The notes under the pieces: generated by a model | What the model saw: the letters and a program-made list of their open reading frames with translations, nothing else | What the model was told of the DNA's origin: nothing | The model's database searches: none | Position numbers and translations under genes: made by a program | Assembly: GCA_958496175.1 (NCBI GenBank) | Contig: OY292277.1 | Coordinates: 20,602,282 to 20,666,281, forward strand | Reading direction: 5' to 3' | Length of the DNA: 64,000 nt | Origin: Sisyra terminalis | Lineage: Eukaryota; Arthropoda; Insecta; Neuroptera; Sisyridae | Part shown: positions 12,116 through 24,110 of the stretch, in pieces | Layout: every line of letters starts with the position of its first letter | How positions within the stretch are numbered: the stretch's first letter is position 1

Positions 12116-13983
12116 ATCATCCATTTTGATTTGGAAGAAGCGGTTGCTCAAAAACGAAGAAATTATGTTGAAGTTTTGAAAGCTTACTTACAAAGTTTGA
12201 TGTAACTGTACTGCAGCTCTATTGATTCAAGTATATTGAACTAATATTTTTTTTCGAGTCACAATTTAATTTATAACTTATTAATTCAGTTTCAATATTT
12301 ATAAGATAATCAAAATTTTCTGATCTCTATACCTACTTAGTTCATATTTTGATACATTTTGAGAATTAAAACCACTATTATCTATGTATTAAGGTAGGAT
12401 TATTGCTAGGAAAAAAATTAGGTAATCGATAAATCAGGTTTGTTTAAAAAATGTGGCAGGTAGGTTGGGACCATTCAAAAAAGGCGATCAAACCGTGCTT
12501 TTTTATTCGTTTTCTTATAGAAATCGAAGATTAAATTTAAATTTAGTTATTCCGAAAAGGACTTGTGAAGGCCCCTGTTACGCTTACTTCATTACGCTGA
12601 GTCATTTCCAAAATGTAAGTTTCAATGTAGGTACCTGGGTCGATATAGGTAGATGGAGGACGATCTTCGAGGTTGTGAATTCTTCGTCGCTATCGTTGTC
12701 GCTGTGTTTGCTACCATCATCGCGTCAGTTATGCTGCCAGCCTGTCTTGGTCTTCAGCCCGATGGTCTTAGCGTTGTCTTTTTGTATTCTTTATCTTGAT
12801 CTGGAATAATTCCACACGCTATTGGTCGCTGTTGCTTCCAAGTCAAGGTGTTAACATTGTCTGGCCAAGCCCCAAACCCCCTGCCGACCGGTTTTTTCTT
12901 AAGTATTTTTTTCAATTCACGTGCATGTTCGTATATAACATATGAGTTACACCTACCAATGGACTTTTTCTATCTTCTTAAATTATTTCCATCTCGATAT
13001 ATTCACTTCTTCTTCAATTAATTTCACTTATAACGTGGTGTCACTGCATAATCGAATCTACAAAAAATATATTTGAACCGTCCAATTTGGTACTCTAAGT
13101 GTGAAAAATACAAATTTCTTTAACAAAATGTACATAACATTAGTTATTGCAACTATAAAAATGGAAGTTAAGTCTTCTGGTTGGAATTGATCGTGATATC
13201 ACACCCTACACATTCATAAATAATGTAATATATTACACGAGTGTTATCTTTTGAATCAAGACAGGAATTGCTCCTTTAACAAAATGAAAAATTTGCATTG
13301 AACGTTTAATAATTTTTCGTAAGTGGATACTCATACATAGGTAGTATAGAATCACAGTACTTTTGAAATGATAAGCGTCAATGGCAAAAAAGCAACTGGA
13401 ACAAGCGACTACTGGAGCTCTCCTATCATCTGAAAATTATACAATCTGTTCACGTTCTAGGTGTATTTCTTAATTCTTCATTTACCGAAACAGTAACGCC
13501 CAATACACATGTCCATATTAATTGTTTGTAATGTTTTGCATTCGTCCACATGTTCATGATATATTATGGTCGATTGTTTTTGGTTTTGTTTCCATTAAGA
13601 TATGTCGTTAAGATAGAGGCAACCGAAGCACATTGAATAATGACCGACGTATTTAATAATAAGCTTTATGAATAAGTAGTACCTACTGACTCTATAAACA
13701 CAACCACTACTGCAACAACTACTAGAAATGCTCGAGATTGCGCCAGGAGAATTTTTTCGAATCACAGTCGAATGTGATGCGTATCAAAGTAGCCGAGGCG
13801 TTTAAATTTTTCTCAACTTTATCGAAACGATCAGAAAAGTATTTTCGTTATGATTAATTATAACAATAAACAATTATTGCGTTTATAAATTTTTTGTTTT
13901 CTGTCTTCAAAACTCCCAAACTTGAAAAATTTCTTTTCCTTACGTTTACTGCTATAAACCTCTGATTTATAACTCTTAGAGCC
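12116..13983. other. Non-coding stretch with an unexplained GC-richer island
   Basis: Most is ordinary AT-rich DNA. 12600-12900 is clearly richer in G and C and has a different texture. On the minus strand one frame gives an acidic, serine-rich run (HSDNDSDEEF) within a short open stretch. The plus strand has a 118-codon frame at 12453-12809 without motifs. Neither matches a family I know. It could be a lone exon, a retroelement fragment, or a relic too old to identify. Confidence 0.45.
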
Positions 13984-14105
13984 AGTATTTTCACATCTAG
14001 CTAGTGATCTTTATCTTACAGATAAAATTTTATCCCAAGAATAGAGAAAGCATGTGTATTAGCACCTAAAACAAGTGATATATACAGAATTTGTTCAACA
14101 GAAAA
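13984..14105 (+). mobile_element. MITE of the TATTTTCAC family, partial copy 1
   Basis: This is one of five copies of a dispersed family. It starts CAGTATTTTCACATCTAG and includes the shared internal blocks AGATAAAATTTTATCC, GAATAGAGAAA, ACATG-like and a second hairpin-prone GTGATAT block. The far end is lost or too diverged to place. No coding capacity. See the copies at 31107, 39285, 47425 and 49520. Confidence 0.55.
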
Positions 14106-15102
14106 AAAATTATCTTTTAAACAGCTAAGAATCTTCATAATATGGTCTATTAATTCATGAATGAAAAAAGCGACCCTTATTAGAAACACTTTTTTAAAAG
14201 ACACGATATCCAAAATATACTTCAAAGAAATTTAGTGTTAAGTCTTCAAAAATTATGCCAATGTTGTGAGAATACAAATCAAATATTTCTAGTAGCATTT
14301 CTAGTCTTTTCTAGTAGCATTTTTGTAGACATACAGAAGGGTCAATGTACCCATTTAGGTTACCAATAATTGGAGTTGACACTTTAGTATTGGGTTGAGT
14401 CAATGCATTATCTTTTACCGTTATCCAATTGAATGCAAGGTCTTAACAGTTCAAAGGTTAGCAAATAGTATAGAGAAATTGCCAAGATCAATTTAAATAC
14501 ACGTTTGTAAATCATATAATTAAAAAATAATAATAATATACACTTGTAGTTAGGGGAAACTAACCAATATTTGCTTAGAGATCTTTAGATCTTTAGAGAT
14601 CTTTTTTATTATAAGTCGTCATCGTTACAATGTTACTGTATTCAGACATTGAGTATTGACTAAAAGGGGTTTCTGAAAAATATTTTTAAGTATACATTCA
14701 CTGTATAACGTTTAACTTTATTACGTGTATTATGTATAACCTATGAAGATTTTGGATTCAAAAATAATTTTTTATTTTATTCTCCAGCTCTGCTTGTAAT
14801 CAACATACAAAATAAAAAACTATCCCAGATTTCGATTTATAAAAGGTAATACTAAAGCTTATTCTGTTAAGTTCGTAACAGTTTGAACGTTATTAAATTC
14901 ATATTAGTAAATATTTGTTAATAAAATAATTAAGAAATAAATACAATAGTGGTCACTATCAATACAGTGTGGTTGACTGATATTAGTTTACTTAGAAATT
15001 AATGAAAAAATATTTAAAAAAATATTTTAAATAAAATTCACTGTATTGTATTTGGCATTTTGGGTGTTTGATAAAGCTGTTAGAAAAAAAGTATCATTGT
15101 TA
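14106..15102. other. AT-rich non-coding stretch
   Basis: No gene recognised. A small tandem duplication of TTTCTAGTAGCATT lies at about 14286-14325, and a palindrome-rich AGATCTTTAGA cluster near 14578-14604. Otherwise featureless. Confidence 0.55.
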
Positions 15103-15110
15103 CTTTTAAG

Positions 15111-15321
15111 CAGTGGTTCTTAACCTTGTTGGAGGTACTGACCCGTACCAGTTTCATATACTCTCTCACCGAACTCTTCTTAATTGGAAAAATAAAATAT
15201 GATTTTTTAATTGCAAAACAGAGGTATATATTAATTCATAGATCGTATGAATCGGGGGTGTGATTTGACCTTCGCTGAACCCTCGAAATTGACTCACCGA
15301 ACCCTTGATTAGGAATCACTG
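15111..15321. mobile_element. hAT MITE, 211 bp
   Basis: The left end CAGTGGTTCTTAACC and the right end, read on the opposite strand as CAGTGATTCCTAATC, form terminal inverted repeats of the CAGNG type usual in hAT elements. The flanks CTTTTAAG (15103-15110) and CTTTAAAG (15322-15329) are an 8-bp target-site duplication with one change, which fixes both ends. Subterminal DNA carries CACCGAAC twice. No transposase; it would depend on an autonomous partner. Confidence 0.85.
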
Positions 15322-15329
15322 CTTTAAAG

Positions 15330-17040
15330 TATTTAAGATACTGTATTATTGATACATACTCAGATTCTGTTCCTTTATTTTTTCTCAATAAGTAACTAGT
15401 GTCTTAGATAATTTTTAAGAGGATCTGTTTTTTTAACTTAAAAAGTATCTAAGATATTGAAAAGTAACTTAGATACTGAGATACCGAAAGATAAGGTACA
15501 GAATTTTATTTTGTATTTTTTCTTAAGATTCAAATTATACCTTTGATATTAATCTTCTATCGTTTTAAAGTGGGTTGTATTTACAAGGGATTAGGCCAAC
15601 ATATTTTCTTTTCTCCTAAAAAAAAGAAATGCATTATTTCATTACTAAAGAACTTTACCCAATGTAGGTACTACAAAACCTAGTAACTTTAAAAGTAACT
15701 TATAATAGGTATTAGAGTTTCATTTTTTAAGAGTTACAAGATATCCAAAGTAATTTCAGATACTTTTTGGTGATATTCTGGTATTTGAGCCAGTGTTAAT
15801 ATTGAAAGCTTCGGCTCTTCCAAAATCTTGCTTTTCCCTAGGTCGCTTGGAAAAACGGTAATGTAAACCCATTGTTGTGATTTACGCAAATTATTGAATA
15901 GTTAATTGTGTTAATGGAGTTGGAAAAACGGATGTAATGCAAATCAGAGGTGAAATTGAACTAAAAAATATATATAATTTTAGATATGTGCTTACTTACT
16001 CTTAAGGGTGGGTTTATAGAAATGATATAAGTATAATTCAGAAACCAAACTCCAAAATAATAATACATATAAATAGAATGAAACCATAGAAAAATTCAAC
16101 CTTTCAAAGTTGAAGTTAAACCTCCGTAAGGCTCCTAGTTTGTGTTATGTTCATAAGATTATCTGTCTTTTGTTTATTTTCTAACGGATGGTAAATGGTA
16201 GCCAATGAAAAATGGTACTACGATAGTACAAAAGAAATGAGTTTCCGATATCTGCTATGCTATCGTACCATTCACAGTGTTTTGTTCAATACTGAGATTT
16301 AATGAAGAGCTTTCTGTCGCTGATTTCTACCACCACGGCCGGGGTATTGAAAATCATGTTGAACGTTGAAAAAAAATTGTAAACGGTATTGGAGAATATA
16401 TTATTTAACAATAAGATTCTAATTACTATTGAAAAAAAAAGGAAAAAGCGACGGAAAGATCAGTTTTCATCCTAATAGAATTTCTTTGCCGTACATTACC
16501 TATTTATATTTGTCCTTCTTAAACTGTCAATACTTGCGATTGCGACTCATTTTCCAATTATAATTTCCATTGAGGCCCTATTGAACTATGTAATAAGATT
16601 GTTTTGAACTAATTATTTTTTTTTCTTTCTACTATCATTGGTTTGAAAAAAATGGTATAGATCTGAGATAAAAATGAAAACAAAAACACAAAGTACCCTT
16701 TTTTAATAGTAAAATTTAATTTACAAGACTTTTTCATTTGGATTTGCTATGACACCATTAGTGTATCATCCTATAGGTAGTTAAATTTGCTTACCTATGT
16801 GTTGGAAGAACAACTCCATAATGACACCAAAATGATGATCAAAAATACTCAGGACTTTCGGAAAAAGGGAAAATAAGTTTTCAAAACTTAAATTAGATAC
16901 TTCCTACTTACAACGTATATGCGTAATGACTGGTCAATCATAGTCATTAATGTTTAATTATGTTTCTTATTAATTCGAACCCTCTTAAACCCCAGACAAT
17001 CAAATGGGAACACAAATATTATGAACAACTTTTTTATTTT
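15330..17040. other. AT-rich non-coding stretch
   Basis: No gene recognised. 16215-16285 holds a weak inverted pair around AATGGTAC and GTACCATT that might be a very short relic, but no duplication supports it. Confidence 0.5.
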
Positions 17041-17104
17041 TTATTTATTTTTAGTAGGATAGTGCACATGAAAGAATGTAGATCCATATACTAATTATTA
17101 ATTT

Positions 17105-17144
17105 AGCGACACGTTTCGGTCTTTTATTAGACCTTCATCAGGCT
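17105..17144 (-). ncRNA. Hammerhead-ribozyme-like motif (copy B)
   Basis: On the minus strand: AGC, CTGATGA (17141-17135), one extra A, GGTCT, a 6-nt loop, AGACC, GAAA (17117-17114), C, GT, GTC (17110-17108), GCT. Stem I AGC/GCT and stem II GGTCT/AGACC pair perfectly. Stem III is two pairs (A-U, C-G) with a 2-nt loop. All conserved core bases are present, with GUC before the predicted cut after 17108. An AAA/TTT pair outside an internal loop may extend stem I. The best preserved copy together with 24676-24720. Catalysis is inferred from structure. Confidence 0.65.
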
Positions 17145-17264
17145 TCTAAAATCATACAAACACATGTATTGCAGAATCCTTCAAAACATTACTAATTATT
17201 AAATTACCTTACTATGAAGTACACAATATACATCACAATAACATCTCACAATATCACAATAACA

Positions 17265-17304
17265 AGCCTGATGAAGGTCTAATAAAAGACCGAAACTTGC
17301 CGCT
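17265..17304 (+). ncRNA. Hammerhead-like motif (copy C), probably inactive
   Basis: This is the inverted partner of copy B. CTGATGA (17268-17274), the extra A, stem II GGTCT/AGACC and GAAA (17292-17295) are intact, and stem I AGC/GCT is kept. The triplet before the predicted cut is GCC instead of GUC, which removes the U at 16.1 and should abolish cleavage. Confidence 0.6.
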
Positions 17305-17370
17305 AAATTAATAATTAGTACATGGATCTATATCCTTTCATGCCCACTATCCTACTAAAAATAAATAAAA

Positions 17371-19547
17371 TTATGTAAAATATGGACACAACCAACTTAT
17401 CAATTATGAACAACTTTAAAGTTGGCTACAAAATTTATTACTTTTTTGACATATTCTATCCCATTATATCGTCTTAACTTCTTCATGTTCCGACCTTTTA
17501 AATTAAAGGCATAAATACTATTCATCCGAAAACAATAGTCCTTATTAAAGTAGTTGATTAAAAAGTATTAATTCTTGTGTATATTAATGTTAGTTATAGT
17601 ATTTCTTATGTCCTTGTTGCCAAAACTTTTACATAACAAAGTATTTTCTATTTAAAGACTTAACTTTAAGGCATATAATCTAAGAATACTTCCAAAATTG
17701 TAACCAAATATATATATAAATTATATGACTATATATAACTATCCACCACAATTCTTTGTATATCTAAAGACTTGGGAAATATTTTTTCAAATTATAATGC
17801 AATATTTCACTTGTTCTATAGTAAGTATAATTAATAATCATAGGTATAATATATTAAGATATAAGCTGATCTTATGTAGCTAGTATTTATTTTTGAAATA
17901 TAAGAAGTTGAATGGGTCAACTCTTTAATCAAGTGTGTGCAACTCACTTAAACGTTTTTTTTTTAAATTTTATAATTGAGCTGTGATTTATGGATATTAT
18001 TCATATAGATATGAGGCGATTCGTGGTCGAATAAGAGTATGAATGAAAATGAATAACGATACACGTGTGCATATTTAGGTAACTTTATGCACATACGATT
18101 ATGTACATATAATGTGAGTACTAATTAAAAATAAAAAATAAGATGTTAAACAATCATTTATTCAATAATCATTACATATACAAAGACATATTCTGCAACC
18201 TGCGCTAATTTGTTATTTGCATTAATTATAAATAAGCAGTAATTAATCTTATCTATTGTGTGAATCTACTATTTGTAAATATTTGGCTAACCGTTATTCA
18301 GATTTATTTTTCTACCTTAATTGTTTGTATTTTAATATTGAATGAAATACATATTACGTACGAAAAGCATAAGTTATTAAGAAAATGAAAAATATTCATA
18401 AATCTATAAATCTTACATCTCTGATTTTATGTTCCATTACATTGATTTTATTTTCAAAACAGCTATCTACAAGTCTAAACATTATGATTTGTGATTTTAT
18501 TTTGATATGCTCAAAAAGTTTTATTAATTCCGTTGCGGAAAATGCTTCATTAATACTTATGTTCTAGAAAATTGTAACACAAGTGGAGAAGTTTGTGTTT
18601 ATAAAGCATATTAAGTGGCAAATTTAAAATGAAATTTATGAGCTATTGACACGAAAATGGCTGTTCAATGCCTACTTTAATTAATATTTCTCATATCTAA
18701 TAGTGTAGCCATACATGATATAATATGTTGGAGAAAATAAAAACATTGGGCACACTTGAGTGAACATTTCTATAAAAACTATTTGTTGTTCAGCCTTTTT
18801 GTAGTATGTCGATTTTAAATGTGTGTTTGTACAGAAAATGAAAAATGATAATTTTTGATCGGAAAATTTCTCTTCTTTAAACTTTAAAAGTTTTATTAAT
18901 ACGCCGAATTTCCATCTTTTTCAGTGATTGCTTTTTAGATTAATAGTGTTTTTAAAGTGCCACTAAATTAGTGAATTTAAACCCCCAAATGGGTTATGTA
19001 GTGGCATTAAGATAAAATTCCAATGACCCTTTTGGTTGCTTTGATAGTTCAAATGAAATGTATTCATCGTTACGACAGAGGGTTTTGCTAATTTTGCAAA
19101 GCAAGCAAAACTTTGACTGACAAATTCTCAATTGGGCGCTTGCTTTATATGCATTGACTATTACTGAGACTTTGGTAGTTATATTAGTTAACTTTTTGAT
19201 AGAAAAAACCATACTCAAATTGTCATATGAAATCAAATAAGATTTTTTTATAATAATTTCAATGCTTAAATACCAACTTTTTCAGTTCATCAGAAAAAAA
19301 AACGGTATGTGTACTTATCTAAGCGCGTGAGAAGTTATATTAATTTGTCGTAATTAAAAAAATGTTTTAAGTCTGCTGCCATAGCATCTTTCGGTAGTGC
19401 CTGAAATGTCACATCAGTTATTAGTAGTTTGTGATAACTAACATATGATATAATTTTAAACACAATTTTTGCTTTCAATGTTAATATAATAGACAAATAT
19501 AGATATGTATGGCAGCAAAGCAATGAACAAAAAATCTTTACACAATA
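17371..19547. other. AT-rich non-coding stretch
   Basis: No gene recognised. The small frames at 18385-18567 (plus) and 18994-19236 (minus) show no motif and have the base use of the surrounding DNA. Confidence 0.55.
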
Positions 19548-19555
19548 CACATACA

Positions 19556-20571
19556 TTAGGGTGTCCGTTATTTCCCAAATTGATTTTTTTACAGCGATCG
19601 CCCCCTGAATATTTAGTTTAAGATATAAAAAAAATATCCAATACAATTAAGCTCTTAATTTCTTGAATAAACGTGCCGGAATCATGTTACTTTTACCATT
19701 TAAATAACATGGGATTATTTGACTTTTTACTTTAAATTTTTTTTCTTAGAAACAAATGAATGAAAAGATTTATGATCAAATTATTCTGACGTAAAATTTG
19801 CCGCTCTACAAAAAAGGTATCTTATAAATTTTCGATTAAATCACTCCAATAAAAGTTATTCAACATTTAATTTGTTGACTACAAGTTCTAACAAATTTCT
19901 CATAGATGACGTCAAGTGGAATGGTAAAAATTTGAATTTTAATTGAACTTTTGTCGATAGTCTCATTAATTAGTATGAAATTCACTTCTTAGGTACAAAA
20001 TATTGATTAAAGTTCGAAAATTTATCCTGGATAAATTGAATTTCACGACTATAGCCAATTCGGATCTTATGTCACCTGCAGTCACCTGTTTTAATTGTCA
20101 AAATATGATTTTTTTGTTTAATTTTCAATTCAAGTCATAAAATTAACACAAATAATCACTGGTGCTCTAATGATAATAATTTTTATTTTCTCTTCCAATG
20201 ATTTTATAGTTAAAAAAAGTAAAAATGAGCAAAAAGTTGAAAATATTTATATTAGTTAAATGTTGAATAACTTTTAATGGAGTGATTTAAGTGAAAATTC
20301 ATAAGAGACCTTTTTTGTAGAGCGTTAAATTTTACGTCAGAATAATTTAATCTGAAATCTTTTCGTTTATTTGTTTCTGAGAAAAAAATTAAAAGTAAAA
20401 AGTCAAATAATCCCATGTTATTTAAATGGTAAAAGTAACATGATTTCGGCACGGTTTAATCAAGAACTTGCGAGATTAATTGTATTGGATAATTTTTTTT
20501 ATATTATAAACTAAAAATTCAGGGGGCGATCGCTGTAAAAAAATCAATTTGGGAAATAACGGAAACCCGAA
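19556..20571. mobile_element. Foldback element, about 1 kb, long inverted arms
   Basis: Left arm about 19556-19880 and right arm about 20256-20571 are inverted copies of each other. Shared landmarks include TTATTTCCCAAATTGATTT, GCGATCGCCCCCTGAAT, AACATG before a poly-pyrimidine run, and the ACTTTTAATGGAGTGAT segment near the spacer. The tips are TTAGGGTGTCC and, from the right on the opposite strand, TTCGGGTTTCC. The flanks share CATACA, so a 6-9 bp target-site duplication is possible but uncertain because the DNA there is CA-rich. The 375-bp spacer has no coding frame. The superfamily is unknown; a Mutator-like non-autonomous unit is one option. Confidence 0.7.
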
Positions 20572-21584
20572 CATACATAATATAAATGTAACAAATTACA
20601 GTTTCAATTTTGAGTCGATTGTTATTATAGGTTTTAACTATTATTTAGTTTCTATTCAATTGCCAATTGTCAGTGTTGGGCTGTGAATATTTTCCAAAAA
20701 GTTACTTTTTTACAAATAGGAGGTTAAATTGATGGTTCATGTTCCTATTAGCGACAACAATATCTGAAAATGACTATTGTTTAGCCTTATTGATGAAAGC
20801 TGCAGTATAAAGCACTACGCCATAGTCTTCTGGGTTTATTTTTTCTTTTTTAGGGTCCCGTACCTTGTAAAAGAAATCGTGATTAGATCATTTCGTTGTT
20901 TGTCTATGCGGTTCTATGTACTTCTGCCATTGTGTCAATATATCTTTTTCCAGAAATGCATAAGAGTACCAAGTTGAAATTGATGTTTCGTTTCTCATTT
21001 AAACACTTCAAATTAAATTAAAACCTACGGGATATTTTCACTTCACCTAGAATCATAAAACTCGGCAAGAAGCAAGAGTTTATAATGAAATTACAGGAAA
21101 AGTTCAGGAAATTTACGGTTTAAATTACATTACAAGAAAAAAATATAAGAAAATATAAATATAAGAAATTAAATTTTTCATTTGACTGCTATTTTTAATG
21201 ACGAATGTGATTTTTGAGTAAATCAATGGCTTTTTGCATTATTTTAAACATTACACAAAATATATTTCGAATCTTTGTTTCTAATTGTGCATCAACTGAT
21301 ACCCTTCACATTAGCGTGGCACACTGTGCCATGTAAATGCCATGTTTGTGTAAAGTGTAAATGAAAAAAATGTTAATTAGTCTTTTGTACTTTTGATTTT
21401 GAATTGATAAAATGTTTAAGGCTTGAACAAATGATAATTGCAAATAAGTATAACCTAACTAAAACCTTATTAATTTGTTTCAACTATCGTTTTTTTACAA
21501 CGTTTTTCTTAGTCATAAACTTTTAACTAATAATTAAATTCCTTTTCCAAGTTTTAAATAAAGTTTCTCCACATATTTCTATAA
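20572..21584. other. AT-rich non-coding stretch
   Basis: No gene or repeat recognised. The 66-codon frame at 20777-20977 has no motif. Confidence 0.5.
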
Positions 21585-21895
21585 CAATGTTTCTCAAAGT
21601 AAGTTTCCATGAAACCCTGGGGTTTCGTGAAAAAATTTTGGGGTTCTTCGAAACATATTGCCGTATGATTTTAGTTATTCGTAAGATAAACTACATACTA
21701 TTTTCATAAAAATGCACCAAACTATTATTACAGATAAAGCATTATTTGTATTTTCCTAAGTCAGTTTCAGTTCATTTGTTTAAAATATCTTCTAATACTA
21801 TTCTTATTTATAATAGTTTAAGATATGGCTAGGGTTCCATGGCCCATAAAAACTTTCATAAGGGTTTCACAAGAGAAATATGTTTCGAAAACCTG
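21585..21895. mobile_element. Probable hAT-like MITE, 311 bp, diverged
   Basis: The left tip CAATGTTTCTCAAAG has the shape of a hAT end, and the right tip reads CAGGTTTTCGAAAC on the opposite strand. Subterminal blocks GGGTTTCGTGAAAAA and, inverted, TTGTGAAACCC support an inverted structure, and TTCGAAACATA near the left is echoed as TATGTTTCGAA near the right. The flanking 8-mers do not match well, so the boundaries are approximate. Confidence 0.45.
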
Positions 21896-22038
21896 GTTGT
21901 ATATTATTGTATATTAAATAGAAAACCTTAAAAGTTCAATTTGTGATTCAAATTGATTTCGGAGAGGAAAATTGAATCACACATGGAAAAACTAGCGAAA
22001 ATATTCGAGTTACACTTTCCGCAATAATCAATCTATCT

Positions 22039-22273
22039 AAGTGGTTCCTAAGCTTGATTGGTCTCCGACGTATCTCTAACAAAAATTTTCAATCTTGGGA
22101 TTCACATCATAGTTGTTTTATAGAAAATAGGGTATAAATATTGATAATATTATTGAAAATATCAATTTTACTATTTCCTTTATACTCGTACAGTGGCGAA
22201 TCATTCATAAGGAACCACTCAATATTTGCTCGTGACTCACAGGTGGTCATGACTCATAGTTTGGGAAATGCTG
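22039..22273 (-). mobile_element. hAT MITE, 235 bp, same family as 63016-63198
   Basis: The right end, read on the minus strand, is CAGCATTTCCCAAACTATGA, a typical hAT tip; the left end is AAGTGGTTCCTAAGC. Internal blocks AGCAAATATTGA, ATTCGCCACTGTA and GTCGGAG match the element at 63016-63198 in order, so the two are copies of one family in opposite orientation. A target-site duplication is not visible, perhaps because the larger hAT element at 22289 inserted next to the right end. Confidence 0.65.
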
Positions 22274-22679
22274 GTTAATGATCTATGACAGAGGTTCCCA
22301 ATCTTTTTTAGTCTGCGGATCCCTTAATATATCAGACTTTTGACTTTCCTGAGAAATTGGAAAATCTTTCTTTTTAAAAGCGATTATCCATTTAACAGCT
22401 AAAAATTAAAAACGGGTACTATTTTCCTTGTGATAATATGAAATATATACTTTCAACTGTTTCGATAATATCCATATGAAGACTGAACAACCACTATGGT
22501 ATTGGTTGCAACGGCAGCTCGTGTGTCCCATGCATTCAATAAAGATTCGGCACGTAATTGATGTTGTTTGTGGTTAGATTTGTAAAAAAATAAATAAAAT
22601 ACGATTTTTAAATTTTCAAACAATTTATTCATCATCGATTGATGACTAGCAATATTAAAATTATTAATGGGATATATGG

Positions 22680-23805
22680 GCTTCTTCTTCACTTCACAAC
22701 TTTTCTCAAATCTTAGAATAAAATTGGATATGGCGACCCTCATTTTTTGTTTAACGTTAATTTTCGAGATAGTGTCATTCAGAGTAACCGTGCATAGTGG
22801 ATAAGTGTGCGCATCCCGCTTACCCCGAAAGATTGGAGGGATAAGTCGTATTATGTGTATTGACTGAAACGTACAGTAACGAGGAACTAATTTATCTACA
22901 AGATCGCGACATGGTGTTACTAATTTTTTTTAAATAATAATTATTAGAATTCGGCACTGTAACTATAACGTTTGTCATCACGGTAAAGATTCTCATTACG
23001 TACTGAATACACTCACCGAGATAAATAATTTTTTTCATGTTAGTAAATTATTCAAGTTTTTTGTTCTTTATATAATTTAAGGGTATATTTAGTATGAGCA
23101 AAGTTATGTGAGTATATAACAAAAATATCGGCTTGGGGTAAGTGTGCGCAGGTAAGTTGGCGCAGAATATAAGTATGCTAACATTGCCACCATATAGCAA
23201 TCACAAGCTATAACCATTGGACAGATTTTTTTTCAGTCCTCTGAAAGCTAAATTTTGTTGCATGCGATAAATTCATGTTAGAGTACCCTGGAAAGGCTAT
23301 TACCCAATACCATGTAGCTCAGTTATTCAAATAAGCTTACAAAAAGGTCACCATATTACGAAACGTTGAATTTAGCTTTAATTTCGTAATTTTTAGTCAA
23401 CTTATTTTATGTGCTTTTATATATAAGTCAATATCTAAGCATTATAACTATAAAAAAATGCGCATATTTACCCGCAAGGCGGGTCAAGTGTGCGCATTTG
23501 GAATCATTCTAAATAACCTTTTTTATTTTTTAAGTGTCAAGGTTTTATGTGTTATTACTAAATTTAATTATAAGTCCAATAATTACTTTATCTTATTCTT
23601 ATTCCTTATGGTTTAATTTCTACTCCGGTTTAAATCCTTAAGTGCGCACACTTGACCCGAATGACTCCATACCCTATTTACGTTTTATTTCTGCAACCGC
23701 TGAAAACACAGCTTCGCACAAATGAAACGATGTGAATGGAATTCGATAAGCATTAAGCAGTGGATATTCCTCTTTTATAGATATCCAAACGTTTGAAAGT
23801 TCCAT
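22680..23805 (-). pseudogene. hAT transposase C-terminal remnant, split by insertion
   Basis: Starting at an ATG at 23805 the minus strand reads MELSNVWISIKEEYPLLNAY, then SFHLCEAVFSAVAEIKRK up to 23677. After the TA-flanked insert it resumes near 22770 and gives MRVAISNFILRFEK plus a short tail with a cysteine and KKKP. These blocks, in this order, match the hAT C-terminal dimerisation region of the type found in ZBED-like domesticated transposases (known pattern). The DDE catalytic core and zinc finger are gone. A one-base frame change lies just before MRVAISN. No function is expected. Confidence 0.75.
22772..23674. mobile_element. TA-flanked non-coding element, 903 bp
   Basis: It is bounded by TA at 22770-22771 and at 23675-23676. 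Omitting it brings the two halves of the hAT transposase reading together at one TA, which supports a TA target-site duplication. The termini are related inverted repeats: both contain GTCATTC near the tip and AAGTGTGCGCA further in. Additional GTGTGCGCA or TGCGCA copies lie at about 22807, 23143, 23464, 23492 and 23641, some beside GGGTCAA or GGGGTAA. There is no transposase frame. TA duplication suggests a Tc1/mariner-related or other TA-specific MITE; the family is not one I recognise. Confidence 0.65.
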
Positions 23806-24110
23806 GATATCAAATTTCAATTTTAATGTATTGTAAGAAGTCGAGAATTGGAAATTTCAAGAAAGTTGCCAAATTGTTTAGTTGAATATTTCGTGGCGCC
23901 CTTATGACGACACCGCGACTCCCTGTGCAGCCGTGGCTCACACTTTGAGAATCACTGGTCTATGGATTAAAACTTGTATTTCTCCAGTTTTTTTTTATTC
24001 TAGTTTACATTTAACATTGATAAATACTTTATTTATTTCCGAGTCAAAATTACTAAATAAATGAATAATAATGTTTATCCTATGATTCAATTTCTTCTTT
24101 ATTACGACGC

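Larger units (their letters stand above)
17041..17370. mobile_element. Inverted pair of Penelope-type terminal fragments
   Basis: Arms at 17041-17143 and 17263-17370 are inverted copies with about 90% or better similarity by eye, separated by a 120-bp spacer. Both end outward with TAGTAGGATAGTG-like DNA and inward with the CTGATGAAGGTC...GAAAC module. A hammerhead-like core is therefore present twice, head to head. The layout recalls the inverted partial terminal repeats of Penelope-like elements, but there is no coding DNA, so the class is inferred from the RNA motif and its resemblance to the 24-kb copy. Confidence 0.6.
22289..23957 (-). mobile_element. hAT element with transposase remnant, 1.67 kb
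   Basis: The ends CAGAGGTTCCCAATC (plus, from 22289) and CAGTGATTCTCAAAG (minus, from 23957) form imperfect CAGNG-type terminal inverted repeats. The flanks ATCTATGA (22281-22288) and GTCTATGG (23958-23965) match at 6 of 8 positions, a decayed 8-bp duplication. The element keeps only the last part of a transposase on the minus strand and is interrupted by a 0.9-kb TA-flanked insertion at 22772-23674. It is thus an internally deleted, non-autonomous and now dead copy. Confidence 0.75.
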
